26,375 nt of DNA from DAIDHK01 sp035510695 (lineage in GTDB: Bacteria > Patescibacteriota > Microgenomatia > Levybacterales > UBA12049), in contig DATKGO010000019.1 of assembly GCA_035510695.1 (NCBI GenBank), positions 1-26,375 of the forward strand, in the 5' to 3' direction. Below the pieces are notes generated by a model. The model was not told the DNA's origin. It did not search any database and saw nothing but the letters and a program-made list of their open reading frames with translations. The stretch's first letter is position 1; every line of letters begins with the position of its first letter. Below are positions 13,064 to 20,811 of this stretch, piece after piece. The translations under genes were made by a program, and so were the position numbers.

Positions 13064-14490
13064 AACAGTCTTTATGGAATAAACGCATACCAAATCTATT
13101 AATTTTTGTCTTTCTTATAGGTGCATTTTTACTTACTACCCAATTGGTAAAAAATCCAACTAATTTTTCTATCAAAGCTGGTCCAAGCCAAGATCCTCAA
13201 GATGTTAAAATTACCAATATTTCCGATACATCTTTTACTGTAAGTTACACTACCAGTGATAATGTCTTAGGCGATATTTCTTATAATTCTAAAACTGGCA
13301 ATAGTACTTTAGTATTGGATGATAGGGATAAAGACAGTAAAACTCCTTCAAATCATACTATTCACCATATTAGTGTCTATGGTTTAACACCAAACAGCAA
13401 ATATTCCTTCACTATTCTTTCCGGCTCAAGTACTTACGAAAACAACGGTTCTCCATATACGGTTACGACCGGACAAACACTAAGCAGTTCTGCCAGCGCG
13501 CAAATTCTCTCGGGTACTGTTATCTTCCCTGACCAAAGTAATACGGAGGCTGTTGTGTATGTTAATTTTATCGGAAGTCAAACATTATCTGCGTTAGTAC
13601 AAAAAAATGGCTCTTATGCTCTTGATCTAAGTAAGATTCGCAATAATCAACTAACTTCATATTTCGATATTACCTCCAGTGTTGGGACTGTTTTGGTACG
13701 AGGAGTAAATCAGCAAACAACCGCGCAGTTTAATAGTGATCAAGGCTTAACCCTTCCGGCCATTAGTCTGGGAAGTACTTATGATTTCAGTCAAAATACA
13801 ACACTTCTAAATACTTCCGCGACAAATTCAGCCGGTCTAACATTACAAAATGTTACACCTATACCATCAGGAAAAGTAACTATTACTACTCCATCCGAAG
13901 GGCAGGCTTTTAGTGAACAAAAGCCAACTTTTATCGGTACAGCCGCTCCTGCGGTAAACGTGACTCTGGTGATTGATTCAGCTCTGACTCCAAACTCATC
14001 CTTTAAATCAGATAGTCTTGGAAATTGGCAATATACTCCCACGAAGTCGTTGACACCAGGCCAACATACCCTGACTGTAACCGCCAAAGATTCTCTGGGA
14101 ATTATTCGTAATAGCTCGGCAATTTTTTATATTTATGCCAGCGGTTCAACTTTTCTTGAACCGTCTGTTTCTCCTATACAAACAACTGAAACTCCAACTC
14201 CAACTTTAACGCCAACCAGCGATCCTTCACCGACACTTACCCCAACTCCCACCCCACAAATTACTGCCACGCCGTTACCTTCCCCCACCTTAACAGTAAT
14301 TAATGTTTCACCGATTTTGTCACCGACTGCGGCACTTATTGCGCAAACAACAATAATTCCATCTGCCACTCCTGCCTCTCAAACGCCAGTCACAGGAAGC
14401 AATTCCGCATTGCTAGGTGCTATAATTGCTTTTATTCCTGTTTTACTTGGAGGACTGCTCATTTACCTATCCAGAGGAATAATTCTGTAA
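13060..14490 (+). CDS. Surface protein with FnIII and Ig-like domains and a C-terminal anchor
   Basis: The 476-residue protein has an N-terminal membrane segment (about 11-27), a fibronectin-III-like domain (about 47-138, with ITNISDTSFTVSYTT and HHISVYGLTPNSKYSFTI), a middle beta-rich region (150-265), and a bacterial Ig-like domain (271-360, ITTPSEGQAFSEQKPTFIGTA and PGQHTLTVTAKDSLG). A Thr/Pro stalk (365-440) follows, then TPVTG (442-446) and a hydrophobic helix (449-470). TPVTGS plus helix resembles a sortase-type signal, but the positively charged tail is reduced to one Arg and the first residue is Thr, so simple membrane anchoring at both ends is also possible. Being last in the PilN/PilO operon, it may be an adhesin or cell-envelope spacer linked to that assembly system. 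Confidence 0.7.
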   Translation: MKQSLWNKRIPNLLIFVFLIGAFLLTTQLVKNPTNFSIKAGPSQDPQDVKITNISDTSFTVSYTTSDNVLGDISYNSKTGNSTLVLDDRDKDSKTPSNHTIHHISVYGLTPNSKYSFTILSGSSTYENNGSPYTVTTGQTLSSSASAQILSGTVIFPDQSNTEAVVYVNFIGSQTLSALVQKNGSYALDLSKIRNNQLTSYFDITSSVGTVLVRGVNQQTTAQFNSDQGLTLPAISLGSTYDFSQNTTLLNTSATNSAGLTLQNVTPIPSGKVTITTPSEGQAFSEQKPTFIGTAAPAVNVTLVIDSALTPNSSFKSDSLGNWQYTPTKSLTPGQHTLTVTAKDSLGIIRNSSAIFYIYASGSTFLEPSVSPIQTTETPTPTLTPTSDPSPTLTPTPTPQITATPLPSPTLTVINVSPILSPTAALIAQTTIIPSATPASQTPVTGSNSALLGAIIAFIPVLLGGLLIYLSRGIIL

Positions 14491-14512
14491 TTTTCAATTT
14501 CCAATTATTACA

Positions 14513-15796
14513 ATGAGAATCGCTATTATCGGTGCCGGTTTTACCGGATTATCAGCAGCATATAAATTGCAAAAACAAGGACATAATGTCACTGTTTTTG
14601 AAAAAGATGCACAACCAGGCGGACTAGCCTTGGGATATCAAGAAAAAGATTGGAAATGGTCCTTGGAGCAGCATTATCACCACTGGTTTACCAACGATGA
14701 TCTTGTCCTCAATCTGGCTAAAGAGATCGAACACAAAATAATTATTAAAAGACCGAAGACATCTGTCTTTCTACAAGACAAAATTTTTCAACTTGATTCA
14801 CCCATGTCATTTCTAACTTTTCCTAAACTTCCTCTAATTGATCGCTTGCGTATGGTTATTGCCTTAGGCTTTTTACGCGTTAATCCGTTCTGGAAGCCTT
14901 TAGAGAAAGTCAAAGCAACTGCTGTTTTACCTAAAACCATGGGAAAAAAGGCTTGGGACATGCTTTGGAAACCGCAACTGGTAAATAAAATGGGTAAATA
15001 CGCCGATGATATCTCGCTTGTCTGGTTTTGGACAAGAATTAATAAACGTACGCCATCTCTAGCTTATCCGGAAGGCGGATTTCTGCATTTTGCCCAACAT
15101 CTTGAAAAAAAAATTGAGGAATTGGGTGGGAAATTTTACTACCAAACCGAGGTTGTTGAACTTTCTTCCAAAGACAACCCTCAAATAAAATATAATGATA
15201 TTGAAAATTGTAAATTGAAAATTGAAAATTTCGATGCTGTTATCGTTACCCTACCTTCTTTCCTTTTCCTAAAAATTGCACCACAACTGCCGGAAGATTA
15301 CAAAAATAAACTAAATAAATTAAAAAGTTTAGGCGCCACCAATATGGTTTTACGTTTAAACAAGAAATTCATGAACAACGGTACTTATTGGTTAAGTATT
15401 TGCGAAACTCCCAGCCCTGTCATGGTCGTAATCGAGCATACAAATCTCATGAGCAAAAAAAATTATAACAATGAATATCTGGTTTATGTAGGAAACTATC
15501 CTGACACATCTGATCCGACTTTTTCTATGGCTAAAAAAGATCTACTTAAACGTTATGATCCGCTTCTGAAACGAATCAATCCTGATTATCAAAAATCAAT
15601 AATTGATTATGACGTTTTTCGCAGTCCCTTTGCCCAACCGATTGTACCAACCAATTATTCCAAACTGGTACCTGCCATGCAAACACCTTTACCAAATGTC
15701 ATTCTCGCTAATATTGAACAAGTTTATCCTTGGGATCGGGGAACCAATTACGCCGTAGAATTAGGCGCCAAAGCCGCTTCAATGATTACTGCCTAA
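14513..15796 (+). CDS. FAD-dependent oxidoreductase of the amine oxidase/protoporphyrinogen oxidase superfamily
   Basis: The 427-residue protein begins with a Rossmann dinucleotide-binding fold, MRIAIIGAGFTGLSAAYKL with GxGxxG at 7-12, Glu30 for the FAD ribose, and a PGG turn at 35-37. It ends with the family C-terminal FAD motif (NVILANIEQVYPWDRGTNYAVELGAKAA). SLAYPEGGFLHFAQHLEKKIEE at about 182-203 is the usual middle motif. Relatives act on isoprenoids, sugars (UDP-galactopyranose mutase-like) or amines, so the substrate is open. Residues 229-240 (DIENCKLKIENF) are the translation of an in-frame AAAATTG heptamer array in a loop just before a conserved beta strand. It lies 22 bases after the surface-protein operon and is convergent with the LCP gene. 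Confidence 0.75.
   Translation: MRIAIIGAGFTGLSAAYKLQKQGHNVTVFEKDAQPGGLALGYQEKDWKWSLEQHYHHWFTNDDLVLNLAKEIEHKIIIKRPKTSVFLQDKIFQLDSPMSFLTFPKLPLIDRLRMVIALGFLRVNPFWKPLEKVKATAVLPKTMGKKAWDMLWKPQLVNKMGKYADDISLVWFWTRINKRTPSLAYPEGGFLHFAQHLEKKIEELGGKFYYQTEVVELSSKDNPQIKYNDIENCKLKIENFDAVIVTLPSFLFLKIAPQLPEDYKNKLNKLKSLGATNMVLRLNKKFMNNGTYWLSICETPSPVMVVIEHTNLMSKKNYNNEYLVYVGNYPDTSDPTFSMAKKDLLKRYDPLLKRINPDYQKSIIDYDVFRSPFAQPIVPTNYSKLVPAMQTPLPNVILANIEQVYPWDRGTNYAVELGAKAASMITA
15200..15231 (+). repeat. In-frame AAAATTG heptamer array inside the FAD oxidoreductase gene
   Basis: About four 7-base AAAATTG units. Pure units would read AAT TGA at two places in this frame. There the bases are AAT TGT (first place) and AAT TTC (last place), so both stops are avoided. 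The same unit, unaltered, forms the array at 17536-17565 inside tpiA, where it is read from the other strand and has no stops. Confidence 0.75.
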
Positions 15797-15812
15797 AATA
15801 ATTTAGCGCTTA

Positions 15813-16973
15813 TTACTTTTGTTTTTTAAGAACTTTCGTTGGACTAAGTAAGGGATTAGGAGTTGGGGTAGGACAGCCAATGTTCTGCACTTTACAGGCG
15901 ACAAAGGCTTGAATTTGTGAATAGTTATCCATGCCGACCCTGGGCATCAAAACGTATGCGCCATTAAATAAACTCGGGTCACCCTGAATAAGAAAATTTC
16001 CTTCATCGGTTGGGTCATTTGTATAATCAATCACGAAACTATGAATTTGCGCTGTTTTCATTTGTTGGGCAAGTTTAATAAAATCCGGAATTTCATCCTG
16101 ACTAATATCGGTATCAATACTGCTCTTTAGGATGCTATACAGGTTAAGCATTTTTACCGGATCAAGTAGGGTTTGAGTAGACAATAACTTATTCCTGAAT
16201 GCTTCGATTACCAATTGCTGCCTGGCAGATCTGGCAAAATCCGATCCTTCTGATCCTAATGCGTGACGTGAACGAACAAATTCCAGTGCTGTTTCTCCAT
16301 CCATATGCTGCAAACCGGGATCAACATGTAAATGTTTATACCGGCATGGGAAACTGTCTTCAGAGCTTGCACTGCCTGTGGCAATCTGGGCACTCAAATC
16401 TGTCACCTGCTGCTGCGTAAATCCGCAGGTATCATCTTCACTGCCGTCAATCGGATATTTATAGTCGTCCAGTGTGCGGGCTACGTTAACGTCGAGTCCT
16501 CCGATTGCGTCCACCGCTTTGACAAAACCACCGAAATCAATACGAAAACCATAGGTGATTGGTTCACCCACAACTTTACTTACCTCACTTTTGGCAGCCT
16601 GTAATCCACTTCCCGTTTTATTTTGTTCTGCCAGGGCGTAAGTCGCATTAATTTTTTGACTAATATCGGAATTCCACAAATCACGAGGGATAGAAACCAA
16701 ATCCATTTGGTTACTATTGGGGTCAACGCTGGCAAAAATCATGGTGTCTGTCAAAAGCGGACCGTCATGCGTTCCGCCGCCAATACCCAAAAGTAAAATG
16801 GTAATTCGCTGATTTGCGGTTTGTTTTAAATGTATACCTTTTTGGGCATAACGAAAGAAAAGAGGACCGATAAAAATAACGCCTAAGGCAATTATTCCAA
16901 TCAATAAAATTCCGATTACTTTCAGTGAAATAATAAATTTACTTTGGCCTTGAATTCTACTTCTGTGATTCAT
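15813..16973 (-). CDS. LytR-CpsA-Psr (LCP) family phosphotransferase
   Basis: LCP enzymes transfer undecaprenyl-linked polymers to peptidoglycan or other wall acceptors outside the membrane. The 386 residues show an N-terminal transmembrane helix (about 13-37), the LCP core with LLLGIGGGTHDGPLLTDTMIFASVD at 60-84, SIPRDLW at 95-100 with the pyrophosphate-binding Arg, KINATYALAE at 107-116, and DGETALEFVRSRHA plus SDFARSARQQ at 225-253. An insertion at 170-215 carries two Cys (183, 210) that could form a disulfide outside the cell. It starts three bases after the tpiA stop and is therefore expressed from the tpiA promoter. A short basic tail (TKVLKKQK) ends the protein. Confidence 0.9.
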   Translation of the reverse strand: MNHRSRIQGQSKFIISLKVIGILLIGIIALGVIFIGPLFFRYAQKGIHLKQTANQRITILLLGIGGGTHDGPLLTDTMIFASVDPNSNQMDLVSIPRDLWNSDISQKINATYALAEQNKTGSGLQAAKSEVSKVVGEPITYGFRIDFGGFVKAVDAIGGLDVNVARTLDDYKYPIDGSEDDTCGFTQQQVTDLSAQIATGSASSEDSFPCRYKHLHVDPGLQHMDGETALEFVRSRHALGSEGSDFARSARQQLVIEAFRNKLLSTQTLLDPVKMLNLYSILKSSIDTDISQDEIPDFIKLAQQMKTAQIHSFVIDYTNDPTDEGNFLIQGDPSLFNGAYVLMPRVGMDNYSQIQAFVACKVQNIGCPTPTPNPLLSPTKVLKKQK

Positions 16974-16976
16974 AAA

Positions 16977-17636
16977 TTAAGCATTTCTAATAATTGATGA
17001 AAATGAATTGGCGTCCAGACTTGCTCCTCCCACTAATACTCCGTTAATCTGCTCCTGATTAGTAAATACTGCTACGTTTTCCGCTGTAACACTTCCCCCG
17101 TAAAGAACTGTTTGGACAAACGAAAATTTTTGTTTAATACTCGTTGCTACCTCATTTGCATTTTCCGGTGTGTCAGGCTGACCGCTGCCAATAGCACTGA
17201 CAGGTTCGTAAGCAACTATTGTAACATCTTTGGGGACAGACATAGTAGGACTTGAAACACAATAAATCGGTGTTAAACCAAATTGCAAAGCTTGGTTAAC
17301 TTTGACCTGCAATATTTCATCTGTTTCGCCTAAAGCTCTACGCTCCGAATGTCCGATAATGACATATTCTACAAATTCTTTCAGCATCTCGCCTGATTCT
17401 TCTCCAGTATGCGCGCCCTCTGCGAATTGGGAAATGGTTTGTGCTCCAAGTTTAAGAGGCAATTGGTGATCTTGAATAAACTGTTTAACTTGTGACAATA
17501 AAGTAAACGGCGGACAAATAATAACTTCCTTGTTTGGAAATTGAAAATTGAAAATTGAAAATTGAGTAAGCCACTTGCCCGCTTGTGCCGAATCCATTCG
17601 TTCTTTCCAATTAGCTACAATAAAAAGTGGTTTCAT
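16977..17636 (-). CDS. tpiA: Triosephosphate isomerase
   Basis: TpiA interconverts dihydroxyacetone phosphate and glyceraldehyde 3-phosphate in glycolysis. Catalytic residues are kept: Asn and Lys in VANWK at 8-12, the histidine in IGHSERR, and the glutamate in VAYEPVSAIGSG. The loop-6 hinge is unusual, PVS instead of the common PVW. I start it at the ATG at 17636 (MKPLFIVANWK, the family N-terminus); an ATG at 17651 overlaps the -10 box and is not expected to be in the mRNA. With 219 residues it is shorter than the usual ~250. Residues 26-34 (FSIFNFQFP) are the translation of an in-frame heptamer array in the loop between helix 1 and strand 2. It heads a two-gene unit with the LCP gene. Confidence 0.92.
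   Translation of the reverse strand: MKPLFIVANWKERMDSAQAGKWLTQFSIFNFQFPNKEVIICPPFTLLSQVKQFIQDHQLPLKLGAQTISQFAEGAHTGEESGEMLKEFVEYVIIGHSERRALGETDEILQVKVNQALQFGLTPIYCVSSPTMSVPKDVTIVAYEPVSAIGSGQPDTPENANEVATSIKQKFSFVQTVLYGGSVTAENVAVFTNQEQINGVLVGGASLDANSFSSIIRNA
17536..17565 (-). repeat. In-frame CAATTTT heptamer array inside tpiA
   Basis: Four 7-base units (AAAATTG on the plus strand, first one GAAATTG) encode QFSIFNFQFP. In this orientation the unit has no stop codon in any register, and the units are nearly perfect. Similar AATTTTCAATT runs occur between genes at 571-615 and 14489-14512. Confidence 0.75.
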
Positions 17637-17641
17637 TATGA

Positions 17642-17657
17642 TAGAATTCATTATACT
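17642..17657. promoter_or_regulatory. Overlapping divergent promoter elements of tpiA and uvrD
   Basis: On the minus strand TATAAT (17655-17650) predicts a start near 17643, seven bases before the tpiA ATG. On the plus strand TGATAGAAT (17639-17647, an extended -10) or TATACT (17652-17657) could serve uvrD, whose ATG is at 17660. The -10 elements of the two directions overlap or interlock, so the two promoters probably exclude each other. The -35 boxes are poor. Confidence 0.45.
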
Positions 17658-17659
17658 CT

Positions 17660-19615
17660 ATGACTGATGATCTGCTCAAGGATTTGAATACTGCCCAACA
17701 AAAAGCTGTACTGCACACCGACGGTCCGATGGTCATTCTCGCCGGCGCCGGATCGGGGAAAACCCGCGTACTTACTTATAAAGTACTTTATCTCATTTTG
17801 AAAAAACAAGCAGCTCCTGAGAATATCTTAATGGTCACATTTACCAACAAGGCAGCTAAGGAAATGAATGAACGCATGCAAAAATTTGCTACCCACATCC
17901 CGACTGTCTCTACTTTCCATTCTTTATGCGCAAAAATCTTGCGCATTGAAGGTAAATATATTGGCTTGTCTACCAATTACGTTATTTATGATGACCAGGA
18001 TCGACTTGAAGCGATTAAAGAAGCTATGTCAAGACTGGATATCTCCCAAAAGGATTTCAAACCAAGCGCAGTTCTTTGGACTATTTCACAAGCCAAAAAT
18101 GAATTATTAGGACCGCAGGATTATTCTACCTTTGCCCGAGGAGTTTTCCAACAAACTGTTGCCAAAATTTACCCGTTTTACCAACAAATACTTAAGGAAG
18201 CGGACGCTGTGGATTTTGATGATTTAATTTTCCGTACTGTCCAATTATTTAATGATAATCCTTCACTTTTGGATAAATATCAAAATAAATTTCATTACAT
18301 ATTGGTTGATGAATATCAGGATACCAACCGCTGCCAATATGTTTTAACCAAATTGCTGGCGGGTAAATATAAAAATATCTGTGTGGTTGGTGACTTTTCG
18401 CAAAGCATTTATTCTTGGCGAGGAGCTGATTATCGCAATTTGATGCGTTTTGAGACAGATTTCCCAGGAACCAAAACTTTTTCCTTGGATCAAAACTATC
18501 GCTCAACCCAAAAAATCCTGGACGCGGCTTCAAATATCATCAGTCGGAACACTTCACATCCGGTTTTAAAACTCTGGACCCAAAATCCCGATGGGGATGC
18601 GATAGAAATTTACGAAGCTTCAAATGAGCAAGATGAAGCTGATTTTGTCGTCAAAACTATCAATGGGACGAATAAACAACCCTTAAGTAATTTCGCGGTT
18701 CTCTACCGGACAAATGCCCAATCACGTGTAATTGAAGAAGCATTTTTACATCATGCCATTCCATATATTCTTGTCGGCGGCACCCGGTTTTATGAACGAA
18801 AAGAAATTAAAGACGTGGTTTCTTACCTTCGGCTTTTTGCCAATTCGAACGATTTGGTTGCTTACAAGCGCTTGGAGAAGATAGGCAAAACGCGTTTACA
18901 AAAATTCCTGGAGTTTCAAAAAGAATCATTTTCGAAAACCTTTTCACCCTCACCTTCATCCTCCCCCATCGAGGGAGAGGAAATCCCCTCTCCTCTTAGG
19001 AGAGGGCAGGGTGAGGTTAATGAAATAACTAATTCTCAACAATTTAACAATTCAACAATTCAACAAACTCCTATAACTACTATTGACCTCATGGACAAAA
19101 TTTTACGAGCCACCGATTATCTCGATTTATATGATAAAAAGGATGAAGAAGACGCGGTTCGTTTGGAAAATATTAAAGAACTACGCTCTGTAGCCATCGC
19201 CTTCCCAAATCTTTCGGAATTTCTGGAAAATCTCGCTTTGGTTGAGCAAGAATATGAAAGCAAACCGCAGAAAGACGGTGAAAAGAAAAATGCCGTAACT
19301 TTAATGACGCTGCATGCTGCCAAGGGATTGGAATTTGAAAATGTATTTATGATCGGCATGGAAGAAGGAATTTTTCCGCATAGCCGCAGCTTAATGGATA
19401 AAGATGAACTGGAAGAAGAAAGGCGACTGGCTTATGTGGGAATAACCAGAGCGAGAAAAAAACTGTATCTGACCTATGCCAGACGCAGAATTTTCTTTGG
19501 ACAGAGATCAAATAACCTTGTCTCACGTTTTATTTTGGAACTTCCCGAGCACGTTCTCAGCCAACAATTTGCCAGTATGCGCAAATCCGACTCCGATACC
19601 CCGGATTGGCTTTAG
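17660..19615 (+). CDS. UvrD/PcrA-type superfamily 1A DNA helicase
   Basis: UvrD/PcrA helicases unwind DNA 3' to 5' in repair and in clearing replication obstacles. All SF1A motifs are seen: Q-motif LNTAQQKAV (9-17), motif I AGAGSGKT (28-35), motif Ia TFTNKAAKEM, motif II VDEYQDTN, motif III GDFSQSIYSWRGAD, motif IV YRSTQ and YRTNAQSR, motif V MTLHAAKGLEF, motif VI YVGITRARKKLYL. At 651 residues it is shorter than the usual ~720, and the 2B subdomain between motifs IV and V is reduced. About residues 428-470 of 2B are encoded by two repeats, a palindrome of the CCTCTCC/GGAGAGG type and a CAACAATT array. No AddA-like nuclease domain is present. It is divergent from tpiA, with no Shine-Dalgarno sequence. 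Confidence 0.93.
   Translation: MTDDLLKDLNTAQQKAVLHTDGPMVILAGAGSGKTRVLTYKVLYLILKKQAAPENILMVTFTNKAAKEMNERMQKFATHIPTVSTFHSLCAKILRIEGKYIGLSTNYVIYDDQDRLEAIKEAMSRLDISQKDFKPSAVLWTISQAKNELLGPQDYSTFARGVFQQTVAKIYPFYQQILKEADAVDFDDLIFRTVQLFNDNPSLLDKYQNKFHYILVDEYQDTNRCQYVLTKLLAGKYKNICVVGDFSQSIYSWRGADYRNLMRFETDFPGTKTFSLDQNYRSTQKILDAASNIISRNTSHPVLKLWTQNPDGDAIEIYEASNEQDEADFVVKTINGTNKQPLSNFAVLYRTNAQSRVIEEAFLHHAIPYILVGGTRFYERKEIKDVVSYLRLFANSNDLVAYKRLEKIGKTRLQKFLEFQKESFSKTFSPSPSSSPIEGEEIPSPLRRGQGEVNEITNSQQFNNSTIQQTPITTIDLMDKILRATDYLDLYDKKDEEDAVRLENIKELRSVAIAFPNLSEFLENLALVEQEYESKPQKDGEKKNAVTLMTLHAAKGLEFENVFMIGMEEGIFPHSRSLMDKDELEEERRLAYVGITRARKKLYLTYARRRIFFGQRSNNLVSRFILELPEHVLSQQFASMRKSDSDTPDWL
18942..19018 (+). 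repeat. In-frame palindromic repeat inside the UvrD 2B region
   Basis: TCACCCTCACC at the left and GGGTGAGG at the right bracket a strong inner hairpin (CCCTCTCCT/AGGAGAGGG around CTT), with a second GAGGGAGAGG segment able to pair with CCCCTCTCC. It is read as FSPSPSSSPIEGEEIPSPLR followed by RGQGEV. GC content and codon use differ from the gene around it. Confidence 0.75.
19031..19069 (+). repeat. In-frame CAACAATT octamer array inside uvrD
   Basis: About four 8-base units (CAACAATT, TAACAATT, CAACAATT, CAACAAAC) are read as NSQQFNNSTIQQT. The same octamer makes the right arm of the intergenic palindrome at 20775-20806. The TAA in the second unit is out of frame here. Confidence 0.65.
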
Positions 19616-19618
19616 CCC

Positions 19619-19627
19619 TGCTATAAT
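19619..19627 (+). promoter_or_regulatory. Extended -10 promoter of the FemAB-like gene (leaderless)
   Basis: TGCTATAAT is a perfect extended -10 box. Seven bases after its last T is the A of the ATG at 19634, so the message should begin at the start codon. It lies in the last codons and stop region of uvrD. Confidence 0.65.
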
Positions 19628-19633
19628 AGTTAC

Positions 19634-20725
19634 ATGAGCTGGCAAAATATAACTCCGCAACAACAGGATCAATATAACTCAATTGTTAATCATCCGCTTC
19701 AATCTTACGAGTGGGGAGAATTTCGCGAAAAAACCGGGGTCAAAGTTATTCGCAAAGGATTTTTTAAAAAAGATAAATTAGTTTCAGGATTTCAATTGAC
19801 AATTCATAAAATTCCGCATACTAATTACACCATCGGTTATTTACCAAAAGGAGAAAAAACAGATAAAGAAATGCTTGAGGAATTAACAAAAATCGGCAAG
19901 GAAAATAATTGTATCTTCATTCAACTGGAGCCTAATCTTTTAACCCATCGTCATCCTGAATTTATTTCAGGATCTTCTGACTCGGAAAAGATGCTGAATC
20001 AAGTTCAGCATGACAAAAAAAATGACATTGTAAATTTCGGTCTCGTCCCATCATTTCATCCTCTCTTCACCAAATACACTTTTGTACTTGATTTAACTAA
20101 ATCCGAAGAAGAGTTACTCAAAGACATGCATTCAAAAACCCGTTACAACATTAAAGTCGCGCAAAAACATAACGTACAAATTGTGGAAGATAATTCCGAA
20201 AAAGCCTTTGAAGTATATTGGCAAATTGTGCTTGAAACCACTTCCAGACAAAAATTCTACGCTCACACAAAAAAATATCATCAACTTCAATGGAAAATTT
20301 TTGCTGCAAAGAGCAATGAGCAAAGAGCAATGAGCAATGAATTGCAATATCACTTATTATTGGCAAAATATCAACAAAAATCACTCGCCGCCTGGGTACT
20401 ATTCACTTTCCACGACACGCTTTATTATCCATACGGTTCCTCAACCAGTGAACATCGCGAAACTATGGCTTCAAATTTAATGATGTGGGAAGCAATCAAA
20501 TTTGGTAAAAAATTGGGTTTGAAAAAATTTGATATGTGGGGATCCCTCAGTGATACACCCGATACGAAAGATCCCTGGTACGGATTCCACAGATTTAAGC
20601 AAGGCTACGGACCGGAACTGGTCGAATTTGTAGGCAGTTTTGATTTGGTAATTAATCCTATTGCTTACCAGGGATATAAATTTGCAGACAAACTAAGATG
20701 GCTGTACCTCAGACTTAAAAAATAA
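19634..20725 (+). CDS. FemAB-like peptidoglycan bridge aminoacyltransferase (GNAT fold)
   Basis: Fem proteins add amino acids from aminoacyl-tRNA to the peptidoglycan stem peptide. The 363 residues show the family's two GNAT-like halves: PLQSYEWGEFREKTG at 21-35, a second half with HSKTRYNIKVAQKHNV (166-181), HDTLYYPYGSSTSEHR, NLMMWEAIKFGKKLGLKKFDMWG and GFHRFKQGYGPELVEFVG near the end. Two in-frame repeats interrupt it: residues 105-129 (HPEFISGS to LNQVQHD) between strands of the first half, and residues 226-237 (SNEQRAMSNEL) in the second. Both fall in spots where family alignments vary. Transcription probably starts at the ATG from an extended -10 box. With the LCP protein and the deacetylase it belongs to a loose wall-building group. 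Confidence 0.85.
   Translation: MSWQNITPQQQDQYNSIVNHPLQSYEWGEFREKTGVKVIRKGFFKKDKLVSGFQLTIHKIPHTNYTIGYLPKGEKTDKEMLEELTKIGKENNCIFIQLEPNLLTHRHPEFISGSSDSEKMLNQVQHDKKNDIVNFGLVPSFHPLFTKYTFVLDLTKSEEELLKDMHSKTRYNIKVAQKHNVQIVEDNSEKAFEVYWQIVLETTSRQKFYAHTKKYHQLQWKIFAAKSNEQRAMSNELQYHLLLAKYQQKSLAAWVLFTFHDTLYYPYGSSTSEHRETMASNLMMWEAIKFGKKLGLKKFDMWGSLSDTPDTKDPWYGFHRFKQGYGPELVEFVGSFDLVINPIAYQGYKFADKLRWLYLRLKK
19949..20015 (+). repeat. In-frame compound palindrome inside the FemAB-like gene
   Basis: GTCATCCTGAA/TTCAGGAT (first hairpin) and GATGCTGAA, TCAAG, TTCAGCATGAC (second hairpin) with outer GTCAT/ATGAC ends: the same plan as the intergenic element at 6931-7014. It is read as HPEFISGS, DSEK, MLNQVQHD. 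Peptides of the HPE..SGS/..QVQHD type are familiar as translations of a widespread bacterial repeat (recalled, not searched). Confidence 0.8.
20311..20338 (+). repeat. In-frame GAGCAAT heptamer array inside the FemAB-like gene
   Basis: Four 7-base units: units 1, 3 and 4 read GAGCAAT, unit 2 reads GAGCAAA. A pure unit 2 would give CAA TGA in frame; the T-to-A change gives CAA AGA. It is read as SNEQRAMSNE. Confidence 0.75.
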
Positions 20726-20731
20726 CCGCTA

Positions 20732-20796
20732 ATTGTTAAATTATTGCGATTGCTAAATTGTTGAAAAAAAACCTAACAATTTAATAATTTAACAAT
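20732..20796. repeat. Nested perfect palindrome between convergent genes
   Basis: A perfect 14-bp outer stem (ATTGTTAAATTATT at 20732-20745, complement at 20783-20796) encloses a perfect 8-bp inner stem (AAATTGTT at 20755-20762, complement at 20775-20782). It fills the 86-base gap between the FemAB-like gene and the methyltransferase gene and may end transcription from both sides. Its right half is made of AACAATTT-type octamers, the unit also found inside uvrD. Confidence 0.65.
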
Positions 20797-20811
20797 ATAA
20801 CAATTCTTTAT

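Noticed and set aside
14190..14370. Mobile repeat in the surface-protein gene
   Set aside because: The Thr/Pro-rich stretch is a normal low-complexity stalk of a surface protein; the DNA does not match the repeats found between genes.
15797..15812. Two-way terminator between the FAD oxidoreductase and LCP genes
   Set aside because: Only a short, imperfect stem is possible in the 16-base gap and there is no clear T-run next to it.
17637..17651. ATG at 17651 as start of tpiA
   Set aside because: It overlaps the TATAAT box on the same strand, and the family N-terminus fits MKPLF at 17636.
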